DNA from: Enemella evansiae
GTDB taxonomy: Bacteria; Pseudomonadota; Alphaproteobacteria; Rhodobacterales; Rhodobacteraceae
Direction of reading: 5' to 3'
Assembly (NCBI GenBank): GCA_017255395.1
Contig: JAFKDC010000014.1
Location: forward strand, 1 to 64,000
DNA length: 64,000 nucleotides
Positions 27,738 through 37,410 of this stretch are shown in pieces. The notes under the pieces were generated by a model, which saw only the letters and a program-made list of their open reading frames with translations, made no database searches and was not told the DNA's origin. Within the stretch, counting starts at the first letter, position 1. The number at the start of each line of letters is the position of its first letter. The translations under genes and the position numbers were made by a program.

Positions 27738-28724
27738 ATGGCGGACGGCACGATCGATATCAACGCGAAACCGACCGAGGAGATCTCTGTCCGCGAGGTC
27801 TTTGGAATCGACAGCGACATGGTGGTGCACGGTTTCCCCGACCGCACCGACCGGGTGCCGGATCTCGACAGCACCTACAAGTTCGACCCCGACACGACGC
27901 TGGCGATCCTTGCGGGCTTTCGCAACAACCGCCGCGTGATGATCCAGGGCTATCACGGCACCGGCAAATCGACGCATATCGAACAGGTGGCGGCGCGGCT
28001 GAACTGGCCTGCGGTGCGGGTGAACCTCGACAGCCACATCAGCCGCATCGACCTGATCGGCAAGGACGCGATCAAGCTGGTGGACGGCAAGCAGGTCACG
28101 CAGTTCCAGGAAGGCATCCTGCCCTGGGCGCTGCGCAACCCCTGCGCCATCGTCTTCGACGAATACGACGCGGGCCGCGCCGACGTGATGTTCGTGATCC
28201 AGCGCGTGCTGGAAACCGACGGCAAGCTCACGCTGCTGGACCAGAACGAGGTCATCACCCCGCACAAGTACTTCCGCATCTTCGCCACGGCGAACACGGT
28301 CGGCCTTGGCGATACGACGGGGCTGTATCACGGCACCCAGCAAATCAACCAGGGCCAGATGGACCGCTGGTCGCTGGTGGCGACGCTGAACTACCTGTCG
28401 ATCGATGCCGAGACCAACATCGTCCTGTCCAAGGCGCCGCATTACAACAACGAGAAGGGCCGCAAGACCATCCGCCAGATGGTCACCGTGGCGGACTTCA
28501 CCCGCCGCGCCTTCATGAACGGCGAGCTCTCGACCGTGATGTCGCCCCGGACGGTCATCGCCTGGGCCAACAACGCCGAGATCTTCCGCAACGTGGGCTA
28601 TGCCTTCCGCCTGTCGTTCCTGAACAAATGCGACGAGCTGGAGCGCCAGACCGTGGCCGAGTTCTACCAGCGCTGTTTCGACGAGGAACTGCCCGAAAGC
28701 GCGGCAAGCCTGTCTCTGGGCTGA
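27738..28724 (+). CDS. cobS: Cobaltochelatase subunit CobS (AAA+ ATPase)
   Basis: A 328-residue MoxR-like AAA+ ATPase subunit of the aerobic cobalt chelatase CobNST, which inserts cobalt into hydrogenobyrinic acid a,c-diamide. Walker A is GYHGTGKST (residues 71-79) and Walker [11 protein letters not shown] (about 137-146), with sensor motif FATANTVG. Length matches CobS. The start at 27738 follows AAGGACGG. cobT lies downstream after one small ORF; cobN is not in the window. Confidence 0.96.
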   Translation: MADGTIDINAKPTEEISVREVFGIDSDMVVHGFPDRTDRVPDLDSTYKFDPDTTLAILAGFRNNRRVMIQGYHGTGKSTHIEQVAARLNWPAVRVNLDSHISRIDLIGKDAIKLVDGKQVTQFQEGILPWALRNPCAIVFDEYDAGRADVMFVIQRVLETDGKLTLLDQNEVITPHKYFRIFATANTVGLGDTTGLYHGTQQINQGQMDRWSLVATLNYLSIDAETNIVLSKAPHYNNEKGRKTIRQMVTVADFTRRAFMNGELSTVMSPRTVIAWANNAEIFRNVGYAFRLSFLNKCDELERQTVAEFYQRCFDEELPESAASLSLG

Positions 28725-28729
28725 GGGGT

Positions 28730-28795
28730 AAAGCCGCTTCGAAGCGGCTTTGACGCGCGCCGCGCGCGCGTAGAAAGGCCCTTCGACGGGCCTTT
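28730..28795 (+). terminator. Palindrome plus hairpin after cobS
   Basis: First, an exact 22-base palindrome (28730-28751; half-site AAAGCCGCTTC). Then AAAGGCCC-TTCGAC-GGGCCTTT (28774-28795), an eight-base stem ending in TTT. The second resembles a terminator; the first belongs to the TTCGAA-centred palindrome family also found at 55487 and 55591. Confidence 0.55.
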
Positions 28796-28932
28796 CCCGT
28801 CCGCCGGGCCATGAGCCAGACGGATCAGGACCCTGCCGCCACGGATGCGCCGGGGGTCTTACGGCATGGAGTCCGTAAAAGTTTTCACAACGCCCAATTC
28901 TTGACCGGCCAATCCGTGTTATTGTCACCGTC

Positions 28933-29337
28933 ATGGGCGCCCTGAAAACACTCCTCTGCCTCGGCCTTCTTGTCGCATCCGCGGCCCTGCCCGCCCGCGC
29001 CCTGCCCCAGATCGCCTCTGACCGCGCCCTGCTCTTCGCCGCCTGTGCCGGGCGCTACTCGGCCACGATGGAGCATGCCTGGCTGATGGGCCAGGACGGC
29101 GCCGAGGCCCGCGACCGCCGCGCGGTGTTTGTCGACCTGCTGGCGGCGTTGCAACCGCAGGCCGTGGCGCAGGGGCTTTCGGGACCGGCGCTCCTGCATG
29201 CCCGCATCGCCGCCAAGGCCGCGCAGGCGCGGCTTTTGCACCTGGCCAGTTTCCACACCGAACCCGACCGGCAGCGCCGCGCCCATGCCGCCGCCCGGCG
29301 CGCCATGGCCCCCTGCGCCGCGCTTCTGCTGGCCTGA
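28933..29337 (+). CDS. Small secreted protein between cobS and cobT
   Basis: A 134-residue protein with a clear signal peptide ([18 protein letters not shown], cleavage near residue 24). The mature part is helical and alanine/arginine-rich with two cysteines ([16 protein letters not shown] and [10 protein letters not shown]) that could pair in the periplasm. I do not recognise a named domain. Its place between cobS and cobT on the same strand might tie it to cobalamin or metal handling, but that is only context. The gap to cobT is 47 bases. Confidence 0.75.
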   Translation: MGALKTLLCLGLLVASAALPARALPQIASDRALLFAACAGRYSATMEHAWLMGQDGAEARDRRAVFVDLLAALQPQAVAQGLSGPALLHARIAAKAAQARLLHLASFHTEPDRQRRAHAAARRAMAPCAALLLA

Positions 29338-29384
29338 CCGGAGGCCCCTTGCCGCGCCCGCGCGAGAGTGCTTTATCGTCAGGC

Positions 29385-31265
29385 ATGAACAAGCCGTCCG
29401 ACAACCCCGCCGATCCGTTCAAGAAGGCCCTCGCCGAGGCCACCAAGGTCATGGCCGACGATCCCGAGATCACGGTCAGCTACTCGGTCGATCCCGCGGG
29501 CATGTCCGGCGATGCCATGCGCCTGCCGCAGGTCAGCCGCCGCATGACCCGCGACGAGGTGCTGCTGGCGCGCGGCACGGCGGATGCGCTGGCGCTCTAT
29601 CGCCGCTACCACGACGGCGCGACCCACAGCCGTTACCTGCCGCAGGGCGAGATGGCGCGCGACATCTACGAGGCGATGGAGACGGCCCGCTGCGAGGCGA
29701 TGGGTGCGCGCGACATGCCCGGCACCGCCGGCAACGTCGACGCCAAGATCGCCCACGAGGCGCAGCGCAAGGGCTACGGACAGATCACCGACAAGGCCGA
29801 GGCGCCGCTGGCGCAGGCCGCGGGCTACCTGATCCGCCACCTGTCCACCGGTCGCGACCTGCCGCCCGAGGCCGCGAACGTGATGAACCTGTGGCGCGAC
29901 TTCATGGACAATCAGGCCGGCGGGACGCTGGAGAACCTCGACAAGACGCTGTCGGACCAGGCCTCTTTCGCCCGCTTCGCGCGGCAGATGATCACCGATC
30001 TGGGCTATGGCGACCAGATCGGCGAGGACCCCGACCAGCTGGACGACGAGGCCGAGGACGAGGGGCAGGAAGACGGCGATCAGGACGATCAGCAGCCCGA
30101 CAGCACCGGCAACGACGAGGACGAGGGCGAAGAGGCCGACGCCACGCCCGAACAGTCGCAGGACCAGACTCAGGACCCGTCGCAGGCGCAGGTCTCGATG
30201 GACGACATGGCCGATCAGGAGCTTGGCGAAGAGGCAGAGATGCCCGACGGTGAGGCCCCGCTGGAGCCGCCCGCGCCGCAGCCCGTATCCGAGGCCGACC
30301 CGGATTACGCCGTCTACTCGACCGAGCACGACGAGGAAATCTCTGCCGAGGAACTGGCCGAAGCCGCCGAGCTGGAGCGCCTGCGCGCCTATCTCGACCA
30401 GCAGCTGGAACCGCTGAAGGGCGCCGTCAGCCGCTTGGCGAACAAGTTGCAGCGCCGCCTTCAGGCGCAGCAGAACCGCAGCTGGGAGTTCGACAAGGAA
30501 GAGGGTGTGCTGGATGCGGGCCGACTGGCGCGCGTGGTGGCGAACCCGACGACGCCGCTGTCCTTCAAGGTCGAGAAGGACATGGAGTTCCGCGACACCG
30601 TGGTGACGCTGCTTCTGGACAACTCCGGCTCGATGCGCGGGCGGCCGATTTCCATCGCCGCGATCTGCGCCGACGTGCTGGCCCGCACGCTGGAACGTTG
30701 CTCGGTCAAGGTCGAGATCCTCGGCTTCACCACCCGCGCGTGGAAGGGCGGACAGGCGCGCGAGACCTGGCTGAACGAGGGGCGCGAGCAGCTTCCGGGG
30801 CGGCTGAACGACCTGCGCCACATCGTCTACAAGCAGGCGGACGCGCCGTGGCGGCGCACGCGGGCCAACCTTGGCCTGATGATGAAAGAGGGCCTGCTGA
30901 AAGAGAACATCGACGGCGAGGCGCTGGAATGGGCGCACCGCCGGATGGTGGGCAGGTCCGAGGCGCGCAAGATCCTGATGGTGATCTCGGACGGCGCCCC
31001 AGTGGACGATTCGACGCTGTCGGTGAACCCGGCCAACTACCTAGAAAAGCACCTGCGCGACGTGATCGCCATGGTCGAGAAGCGCAAGCAGGTCGAGCTG
31101 CTGGCCATTGGCATCGGCCACGACGTGACGCGCTACTACGACCGCGCCGTGACCATCACCGATGTCGAGCAGCTGGCGGGCGCGATGACCGAACAGTTGG
31201 CCAGCCTCTTCGACAGCGACCCGCGCAAGCGCGCCCAAGTGATGGGCATGAAGCGCAGCGCCTGA
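29385..31265 (+). CDS. cobT: Cobaltochelatase subunit CobT
   Basis: A 626-residue partner of CobS in the aerobic cobalt chelatase. The N-terminal domain (about residues 1-215) is followed by a very acidic, Q/D/E-rich linker (about 215-325, runs such as [16 protein letters not shown]). The C-terminal von Willebrand A domain has the MIDAS motif [11 protein letters not shown] and the later [12 protein letters not shown]. The start at 29385 gives [16 protein letters not shown], the family's usual beginning. CobS and CobT form stacked rings that drive CobN. The gene is complete and not followed by a clear hairpin. Confidence 0.95.
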   Translation: MNKPSDNPADPFKKALAEATKVMADDPEITVSYSVDPAGMSGDAMRLPQVSRRMTRDEVLLARGTADALALYRRYHDGATHSRYLPQGEMARDIYEAMETARCEAMGARDMPGTAGNVDAKIAHEAQRKGYGQITDKAEAPLAQAAGYLIRHLSTGRDLPPEAANVMNLWRDFMDNQAGGTLENLDKTLSDQASFARFARQMITDLGYGDQIGEDPDQLDDEAEDEGQEDGDQDDQQPDSTGNDEDEGEEADATPEQSQDQTQDPSQAQVSMDDMADQELGEEAEMPDGEAPLEPPAPQPVSEADPDYAVYSTEHDEEISAEELAEAAELERLRAYLDQQLEPLKGAVSRLANKLQRRLQAQQNRSWEFDKEEGVLDAGRLARVVANPTTPLSFKVEKDMEFRDTVVTLLLDNSGSMRGRPISIAAICADVLARTLERCSVKVEILGFTTRAWKGGQARETWLNEGREQLPGRLNDLRHIVYKQADAPWRRTRANLGLMMKEGLLKENIDGEALEWAHRRMVGRSEARKILMVISDGAPVDDSTLSVNPANYLEKHLRDVIAMVEKRKQVELLAIGIGHDVTRYYDRAVTITDVEQLAGAMTEQLASLFDSDPRKRAQVMGMKRSA

Positions 31266-31474
31266 GGCCTGCCCCCGCCCCATCCGATTGCGCTTCGGCC
31301 CCCGGTTCGGCCCGACGGGACGTGACCGCGTCGCGCAACCCGCTTCGCCCCGCCCCTTCGGGACGCAGCGTATTTTCCTCATGCCAGCAAGGCACGCGAC
31401 AGGGTTCGGTCCTCGGATCGGCGGGTCTTGCCACCCCGGCACCTGCCGCTAATCTGCGCGCAAAGGAGACATGC

Positions 31475-33244
31475 ATGTTCCAGACATTCGAAGAAAGCGC
31501 CTCTCCCGAGCAGGGGCCACCGCGTCTGAAGGCCCTGCGCGCCGCCATGGAAACGCGGGGGCTGGACGGCTTCCTCGTGCCGCGCGCCGATGCCCATCAG
31601 GGCGAATATGTCGCCGACCGCGACGCGCGGCTGGCTTGGCTGACCGGCTTCACCGGCTCGGCGGGCTGGTGCGTGGCGCTGAAAGACCGCGCGGCGGTCT
31701 TCGCCGACGGGCGCTATACGGTGCAGGTGCGCGCTCAGGTGGCCGAGGATTTCGAAAAGGTCGACTGGCCCGAGACCGCGCTGGCCGACTGGATCGGCGA
31801 GGCCCTGCCTGCGGGGGTGGTCGGCTTCGACCCCTGGCTGCTAACGGTGGACCAGCACCGCGCGCTGACGGAGCGCTGCAAGACCCTGCGGTTCGAACCC
31901 TGCGAGAACCTCGTCGACGCGATCTGGACCGATCAGCCCGCCGCCCCGGCGGCGCCGGTCTTTGCCCAGCCCGTCGACCTCGCCGGAGAGCCGCATGGCG
32001 ACAAGATCGCCCGGCTGGCCAAGACGCTGACGGCAGAGGCCGCGCTGATCACCCTGCCCGACAGCATTGCCTGGATGCTGAACATCCGCGGCGCCGACAT
32101 CCCGCGCAACCCCGTGCCGCATGGCTTTGCCGTGCTGCACGGCGATGCGACCGTGACGCTCTACATGGCCGAGGCCAAGCTGGCCGGGCTTGGCGACCAT
32201 CTCGGGCCGCAGGTGCGGATCCGCCCGCCCGAGGCTCTGACCGGCGACCTTGCCGCGCTTGAGGGGCCCGTGCAGATCGACCCGGCGTCCTGCCCGGTGA
32301 TCCTTGCCCGGGCGCTGACGTCCGCGCCGGTCGAGGCGCCGGACCCCTGCCTGCTGCCCAAGGCGGTGAAGAACGCCGCCGAGCTGGACGGCAGCCGCGC
32401 CGCCCACCTGCGAGACGCCGCCGCCATGGTGCGTTTCCTCGCATGGCTCGACGCGCAGGCCCCCGGCTCGCTGACAGAGATCGACGTGGTCAAGCGGCTC
32501 GAGGCCGAGCGGCGCGGCACCAACGCCCTGCGCGACATCTCTTTCGAGACGATCTCGGGCGCCGGTCCAAACGGCGCCATCGTGCATTACCGCGTGACCG
32601 AAAAGACCAACCGCCGCGTCGGCGACGGAGAGCTTCTGCTCGTCGACAGCGGCGGGCAATATGTGGACGGCACCACCGACATCACCCGGACCATCGCCAT
32701 CGGCCAGCCCGGCGCGGAAGAGCGCGCCGCCTTCACCCGCGTGTTGCAGGGCATGATCGCGGTGTCGCGACTGCGCTTCCCGCGCGGGCTGGCGGGGCGC
32801 GACGTCGACCCCTTCGCCCGCGCCGCCCTGTGGCAGGCGGGGCTGGACTACGGCCACGGCACCGGTCATGGTGTCGGCGCGTATCTTTCGGTCCACGAAG
32901 GTCCGGCCCGGATCGCCCGCACCGGCACTGTACCGCTGGAGCCGGGCATGATCCTGTCGAACGAACCGGGCTTCTACCGCGAGGGCGCCTTCGGCATAAG
33001 GATCGAGAATCTGATCGCCGTGCGCGAGGCACCCGCCCTGCCCGGCCAGACCGTCAAGGCCCTGCTGGAGTTCGAGACCCTGACATGGGTGCCGATCGAC
33101 ATAAGGCTGGTGGACGCCGCTCTGCTGACCGGGCCGGAGCGCGACTGGCTGAACGCCTACCACGCCGAGGTTCTGGCGCGGGTCGGCCCGCAGGTCGACG
33201 ATGTCGCAGGGGCGTGGTTGGCCCTTGCGTGCAGGCCGGTCTGA
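31475..33244 (+). CDS. pepP: Xaa-Pro aminopeptidase (M24 family)
   Basis: A 589-residue metallo-aminopeptidase P that removes N-terminal residues preceding proline. It has two creatinase-type N-terminal domains (about residues 10-300) and a pita-bread catalytic domain with the metal ligands in LLVDSGGQYVDGTTDITRT, GTGHGVG, SNEPGFY and IRIEN. Its length is that of the three-domain eukaryote-like APP rather than the roughly 440-residue E. coli PepP. The start at 31475 is preceded by AAAGGAGAC. It is cytoplasmic, without a signal peptide. The symbol is by function only. Confidence 0.92.
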   Translation: MFQTFEESASPEQGPPRLKALRAAMETRGLDGFLVPRADAHQGEYVADRDARLAWLTGFTGSAGWCVALKDRAAVFADGRYTVQVRAQVAEDFEKVDWPETALADWIGEALPAGVVGFDPWLLTVDQHRALTERCKTLRFEPCENLVDAIWTDQPAAPAAPVFAQPVDLAGEPHGDKIARLAKTLTAEAALITLPDSIAWMLNIRGADIPRNPVPHGFAVLHGDATVTLYMAEAKLAGLGDHLGPQVRIRPPEALTGDLAALEGPVQIDPASCPVILARALTSAPVEAPDPCLLPKAVKNAAELDGSRAAHLRDAAAMVRFLAWLDAQAPGSLTEIDVVKRLEAERRGTNALRDISFETISGAGPNGAIVHYRVTEKTNRRVGDGELLLVDSGGQYVDGTTDITRTIAIGQPGAEERAAFTRVLQGMIAVSRLRFPRGLAGRDVDPFARAALWQAGLDYGHGTGHGVGAYLSVHEGPARIARTGTVPLEPGMILSNEPGFYREGAFGIRIENLIAVREAPALPGQTVKALLEFETLTWVPIDIRLVDAALLTGPERDWLNAYHAEVLARVGPQVDDVAGAWLALACRPV

Positions 33245-33304
33245 CATGGAAAATTTACAAACCCCGTGCCAAGCAGGGGAACAACAAGACGAGGGGAGAC
33301 AACA

Positions 33305-33655
33305 ATGATGACGACCAAGACGATCACCGTGACACCTGCCGTGGGCACCTGGGTGGTCCGCGCCGGCGGCGCCGTTCTGGGGGAATCGAGCCGCGCGCTG
33401 GAACTGGTCGAGGGCGATCTGCCGCCGGTCATCTACTTCCCGCGCGAAGACATCGGCATGGCTTTTCTGGACGCCACCGACCACCGCACCACCTGCCCGC
33501 TGAAGGGCGAAGCCAGCTATTTCTCGATCATGTCCAAGTCGCGCACCTATGAAAACGCGGCATGGAGCTATGAGGCCCCCAAGGACGCGGTGGCCGCAAT
33601 CAAGGGACATCTGGCCTTCGACGTGCAGGACGGGGTCGCCGTCGAGCAAGTCTGA
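33305..33655 (+). CDS. DUF427 domain protein
   Basis: A 116-residue single-domain protein of the DUF427 family: VRAGGAVLGESSRALELVEGDLPPVIYFPREDI, HRTTCPLKGEASYFSI and ENAAWSYEAPK are all typical. The biochemical role is unknown. The start is one of two adjacent ATGs (33305/33308) behind GAGGGGAGA. It is 60 bases after the aminopeptidase gene and is followed by a hairpin terminator. Confidence 0.88.
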   Translation: MMTTKTITVTPAVGTWVVRAGGAVLGESSRALELVEGDLPPVIYFPREDIGMAFLDATDHRTTCPLKGEASYFSIMSKSRTYENAAWSYEAPKDAVAAIKGHLAFDVQDGVAVEQV

Positions 33656-33674
33656 GCACCGCATCCAAACCTCC

Positions 33675-33695
33675 GGCGGGCCTGCGGGGCCCGCC
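33675..33695 (+). terminator. Terminator after the DUF427 gene
   Basis: GGCGGGCC-TGCGG-GGCCCGCC, a perfect eight-base stem, followed by TGTTCATTTCC. It is 20 bases after the DUF427 stop. Confidence 0.7.
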
Positions 33696-33831
33696 TGTTC
33701 ATTTCCTCACAACACGCGGTAAACCGCTGATTTCGCAGCCTGTCATTGCCTGACACCCCGGCTGATATTGCATAGCAGCCCGCATAACCCCCAGTTTGGT
33801 GCCATCAGAACGACACCAAGGGAGCTGCCAC

Positions 33832-34629
33832 ATGCTTCGCCTAATGACCTTTCTCTCCGTGCTGCTGCTGGCGGGCGCCGCCCATGCCACCACGCTTTTC
33901 GTGAACACGCCGAGAGACGGATACCTCAACCTGCGCTCCGGCCCCTCGACCAGTTACGGCGTGCAGTACCAGATGCCGCACGGCACCGAGGTCGAGATCC
34001 TCCGCAAGCAGGGCGACTGGGCGCAACTGCGCCACGAAACCGGACGGACGGGCTGGGCCGCGTCGCGCTACCTGACCACATGGGCCGAGGAACAACCCCG
34101 CCGCCCGGGGCGCGAGCCCGGTGCCGATCCTGTCGACCAGCTGCCGACCCTTTACGTCGATGCGCCGGACTACGGCGGGCTGAACCTGCGCAGCGGCCCC
34201 GGCACCGGCAACGCGGTGCTGCTGAGCATGGCGCAGGGCGACCGGGTCGAGGAACTGGGCCGCACCGGCGACTGGCGACTGCTGCGCCTGTCCAGCGGCA
34301 AGGTCGGCTGGGCACACGGCGGGTATCTCTCGACAGAAAAGCCCCGCGCGCGTCAGCCGAACCGGACCGCCGAGGGCTTCGACCCCGCCCCCAACCATAT
34401 CCAGCCGGGTTTCCGCCCCGCCCCGCGGCGCGACGATGGCTGGCGGAATGGCAACGGCAATGGCTGGCGCAACGGGCATGACAACGGCTGGCGCGAGGCC
34501 GAGCGCGACAACCGCCGCACCTTCCGCGACCCGGTCGAGGCCCTGCCGGAACTGCTGCTGCGCTGCGCCGGGCGTGAAGGCAGCGGCCTCGCCAACTGCA
34601 TCGCCCGGGGGCTGATCCAGACCCAGTGA
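33832..34629 (+). CDS. Secreted protein with two bacterial SH3 domains
   Basis: A 265-residue exported protein with signal peptide LRLMTFLSVLLLAGAAHA (cleavage near residue 19). Two SH3b domains follow (about 20-80, GYLNLRSGPSTSYGV; and about 104-165, GGLNLRSGPGTGNAV), each with the NLRSGP hallmark. A low-complexity stretch has repeated WRNG units near residues 203-222, and a C-terminal part with two cysteines (RCAGREGSGLANCIARGL) ends the protein. SH3b domains usually bind cell wall. The start at 33832 follows AAGGGAGCTGCC. It is a single gene. Confidence 0.82.
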   Translation: MLRLMTFLSVLLLAGAAHATTLFVNTPRDGYLNLRSGPSTSYGVQYQMPHGTEVEILRKQGDWAQLRHETGRTGWAASRYLTTWAEEQPRRPGREPGADPVDQLPTLYVDAPDYGGLNLRSGPGTGNAVLLSMAQGDRVEELGRTGDWRLLRLSSGKVGWAHGGYLSTEKPRARQPNRTAEGFDPAPNHIQPGFRPAPRRDDGWRNGNGNGWRNGHDNGWREAERDNRRTFRDPVEALPELLLRCAGREGSGLANCIARGLIQTQ

Positions 34630-34814
34630 CAGGATTTCGAGCAGTGACCAGAGGGTGTCCCGCATGGCGGGGCGCCCTTCCCCGTGGCACGGGGCTGGCT
34701 ATCGGGTGGCGCGAAGGCACGACCTGCGACAGCACCGGCCCCGGTGTAGCGCGGGCATCGTCGCGGTCGGCTGGCGCCTAGAGACGCTGGCCCTCGAACC
34801 GGCGCCCTATACCC

Positions 34815-35411
34815 TTACCGCCCCTGAAAGTTCTTGCCGGCAAGGATGTGGTCGCGCGCCTTTTCGATCCGGGCCAGCCGCGTGTCCGACTGCTTTGCCT
34901 GGCCGACATGCAGGTAATAGCTGCGCTTCCGGCCCGGTGTCAGCGCCGCGAAGGCCTCTGCCAGCGCCGGATCGCCATCGAGCACGCGGCTCAGCTCTTC
35001 GGGCGGGTCCAGATCGTCCTTTTCGAAAACAACCTTCGCCCCCGCCTTTTGCAGCGCCACGGCCTCGGCGACATAGCTCCGAAGGGTGTCTTCGACCGCG
35101 CCGATCTGGTCGAGGCCGGTGAACCGCGCCGCGCAGGCAGAGCGCGCGTTCTCTCCGACCGGAGTCAGTATCCCCGCCGGGTCCTTCAGAAGCACACCCT
35201 TGAAGAAGGTCAGGCGGCAGGAGTCCTTGAAGGCGGCCGGCATCGCGATATTGCCGCCATGGGCCGTGTAGCAGGGCTGGCGCCACTTGCGTTCCTCGCT
35301 CAGGCCGCAATCCAGCAGCAGCGCGCGCAGGGCCCGCATCTCTGCCGCCCATGCCCCGTCCTTCGCATAAAAGGCCTCGATCTTTTCGGCATCGTCCTGC
35401 GCGTCGCTCAT
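34815..35411 (-). CDS. YdeI/OmpD-associated family protein with DUF1801-like domain
   Basis: A 198-residue soluble protein. Residues about 20-130 form a DUF1801/YdhG-like fold (KWRQPCYTAHGGNIAMPAAFKDSCRLTFFKG). The C-terminal segment is the OmpD-associated/bacteriocin-protection motif (LDPPEELSRVLDGDPALAEAFAALTPGRKRSYYLHV). The function is not established. The start at 35411 is preceded by GGGAGGGATGG. It lies downstream of the ectoine operon in the same direction, with 165 bases between, so it is probably a separate unit. Confidence 0.82.
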   Translation of the reverse strand: MSDAQDDAEKIEAFYAKDGAWAAEMRALRALLLDCGLSEERKWRQPCYTAHGGNIAMPAAFKDSCRLTFFKGVLLKDPAGILTPVGENARSACAARFTGLDQIGAVEDTLRSYVAEAVALQKAGAKVVFEKDDLDPPEELSRVLDGDPALAEAFAALTPGRKRSYYLHVGQAKQSDTRLARIEKARDHILAGKNFQGR

Positions 35412-35576
35412 CCATCCCTCCCGAGTTTGGCGCAGGGTCGCCCTGAAGCCGACGTCTGTCCATCGGAAAAACGACAAAACCGGCCCGGCGGGCGGGGGAA
35501 CAGTCAAGAACCCCATCCCTCCGGACCGGCTGTCATGACCGGCGAGCCGCACCGGCCAAACCCTTCCCCGGCGGCG

Positions 35577-36995
35577 TCAGGCCGCCAGGGACATCTGCTT
35601 GCTGTCCTCTTCGATGAAGGCCTTGTGCAGGGCCTTGATCGCGGGGGCGAGGTCGTCGCGCTCCATGATGAACTGCACATCCACATTGCGCGGCCCCTGG
35701 CTGGCGCCGACGCTGGCCATACCGGCATCCGCGATGGCCTGAAGGCCCCGTTGCAGCACCGACAGCCCGCGCAGGTCACGGCCCACGACAGCGGCCATGC
35801 CCAGCGTCCGCAGCATCACATCGGCAGAGGGGTAGAGTTTCTTGATGTCGCGCTCGACCCGGCGCAGCGTCTTCAGCGAGGCATCGACGTAATGCGTGAT
35901 GGTGTTGGCGTTCGACACCTTGGACACGATCCGCACCTCGTGGCGCGTCAGCACGTCGAGGATGGCGGCGTCGTAGCCCTTCACCCCGACCATGTCCTGC
36001 TCGAAGACCTCCAGCGCGACCACGTCGAGGCCGGTCACGATCTCGACCTCCGCCGCATCGGCGGGCTGGTCGTCGATCAGCGTGCCCGGGTCCTCGGGCT
36101 CGAAGGCATTGGTCACGCGCAGCGGCACCTCGGCCTGACGCAGGGTCTTGGCCGCCTTGGGATGGATCGCCTCCATCCCTAGGTTCGACAGCTGGTCGGC
36201 CACGTCGTAGTTGGTCCGGCCCAGCTTGCGCACCGCGTCCTGCCCCACAAGGTTCGGGTCGGCGGAGGACAGGTGGAACTCCTTGTGAATGATCGCCTCG
36301 CGCGCACCCGTCAGGGCCGCAAGCTTCGAGAAGGTCACCTCGGAGTAGCCCCGGTCGAACTCTCGCATCAGCCCTTCGGCGCATTGCGCATAGCCGGTCA
36401 CGATGGGCATTTCCGTCGCCGGGTCGATGCCCTCCATTGCGGTCAGGATGCGTTCTTCAAGGGTCACGTTGCCCTCGTCGCGCCAGCCCGACAGGTCCAC
36501 CAGCCGTGCGTTCACACCGGCCCGTTGCAGCAGCAACGTGGTGACGAAGGCGGAGTGCGCTTCGCCCAGACCGCTGAGCAATTCGCGGATCTGCAACATG
36601 TGCTCGGACAGCCGGAAGTGGCCGTAGGCACAAAGCCGTTGCAGGTCGATCAGGCAGTTGCGGGCGCCGTCGATGCGTTCGCGCACGAAGACGCGGGCCT
36701 GATCGCGGTCGCCGGGGTGGTCCAGGACCGCCTCATGCGCCTCGACCATGGCCTCGGACACGGCGTGCAGTGCATCGTGCCAGCCCTGATCGCTGTCGGC
36801 ATCGGCAAAGGCGGCATAGACGCCCTGCTTGCCGGTCTTCTTGTGTTCCAGCAGCAGGTTGGTGATCCCGCCGAAGGCAGACACGACGAAGACGCGGCCA
36901 TAGGGGTTTTCCTTGTCGCCGATGAACAGCGTGTCGCGTAGTTCATTCACGCGGGACATGGTTGTCCCGCCGATTTTCTCGACCGTGTGGGTCAT
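35577..36995 (-). CDS. ask: Ectoine-linked aspartate kinase
   Basis: A 472-residue aspartokinase of the Ask_Ect type. It phosphorylates aspartate at the start of the pathway to L-aspartate semialdehyde, the precursor used by EctB. The opening [14 protein letters not shown] corresponds to the kinase KxGGTS motif, altered to KIGGTT as in Ask_Ect. Two ACT domains lie at the C-terminus ([16 protein letters not shown] and [16 protein letters not shown]). A dedicated isozyme escapes feedback control of the lysine/threonine pathway. It overlaps ectC by four bases and is the last gene of ectABC-ask. Confidence 0.94.
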   Translation of the reverse strand: MTHTVEKIGGTTMSRVNELRDTLFIGDKENPYGRVFVVSAFGGITNLLLEHKKTGKQGVYAAFADADSDQGWHDALHAVSEAMVEAHEAVLDHPGDRDQARVFVRERIDGARNCLIDLQRLCAYGHFRLSEHMLQIRELLSGLGEAHSAFVTTLLLQRAGVNARLVDLSGWRDEGNVTLEERILTAMEGIDPATEMPIVTGYAQCAEGLMREFDRGYSEVTFSKLAALTGAREAIIHKEFHLSSADPNLVGQDAVRKLGRTNYDVADQLSNLGMEAIHPKAAKTLRQAEVPLRVTNAFEPEDPGTLIDDQPADAAEVEIVTGLDVVALEVFEQDMVGVKGYDAAILDVLTRHEVRIVSKVSNANTITHYVDASLKTLRRVERDIKKLYPSADVMLRTLGMAAVVGRDLRGLSVLQRGLQAIADAGMASVGASQGPRNVDVQFIMERDDLAPAIKALHKAFIEEDSKQMSLAA

Positions 36996-37405
36996 GCGGA
37001 CACCTCCTCGGTGACCTCCCCCGGCGCGGCGTAAGAGCCGTCCTCGCGGTGGACTTCTGTACCGGTCACGGGCGGGTTGAAGCAGCAGGCCATGACCAGC
37101 TCTTCCTCGGCCCGCAGAACGTGGCGGTCGTGCTTGTCCAGCGCATACATCACGCCGGGCTTGATCTCATGCGTCTCGCCGGTGGCCAGGTCGGTGATCG
37201 AGCCCTTGCCCTGCATGCAGTAGACGCTTTCGAAGTGGTTCTTGTACTCGAAGGTGTGCTCGCTGCCTTCTTCGAGGAAGGTGATGTGGAAGGAAAAGCC
37301 CATCCCATCATCAGCCAGCAGCATGCGCACGCTGGACCACTTGGCGTCAGAGACCACGCGGTCCCGCTCGTTTTTTACGATCTCGTTGAAATCACGGACG
37401 ATCAT
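36992..37405 (-). CDS. ectC: L-ectoine synthase
   Basis: A 137-residue cupin enzyme that cyclises N-gamma-acetyl-diaminobutyrate to ectoine. Cupin residues are in [30 protein letters not shown] and the metal/substrate region [29 protein letters not shown]. It begins MIVRDFNEI as in other EctC proteins. It lies five bases after ectB and overlaps ask by four, so the genes are tightly coupled. Cytoplasmic. No ectD hydroxylase gene is in the operon here, so 5-hydroxyectoine is not predicted from this window. Confidence 0.97.
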   Translation of the reverse strand: MIVRDFNEIVKNERDRVVSDAKWSSVRMLLADDGMGFSFHITFLEEGSEHTFEYKNHFESVYCMQGKGSITDLATGETHEIKPGVMYALDKHDRHVLRAEEELVMACCFNPPVTGTEVHREDGSYAAPGEVTEEVSA

Positions 37406-37410
37406 GGGTA

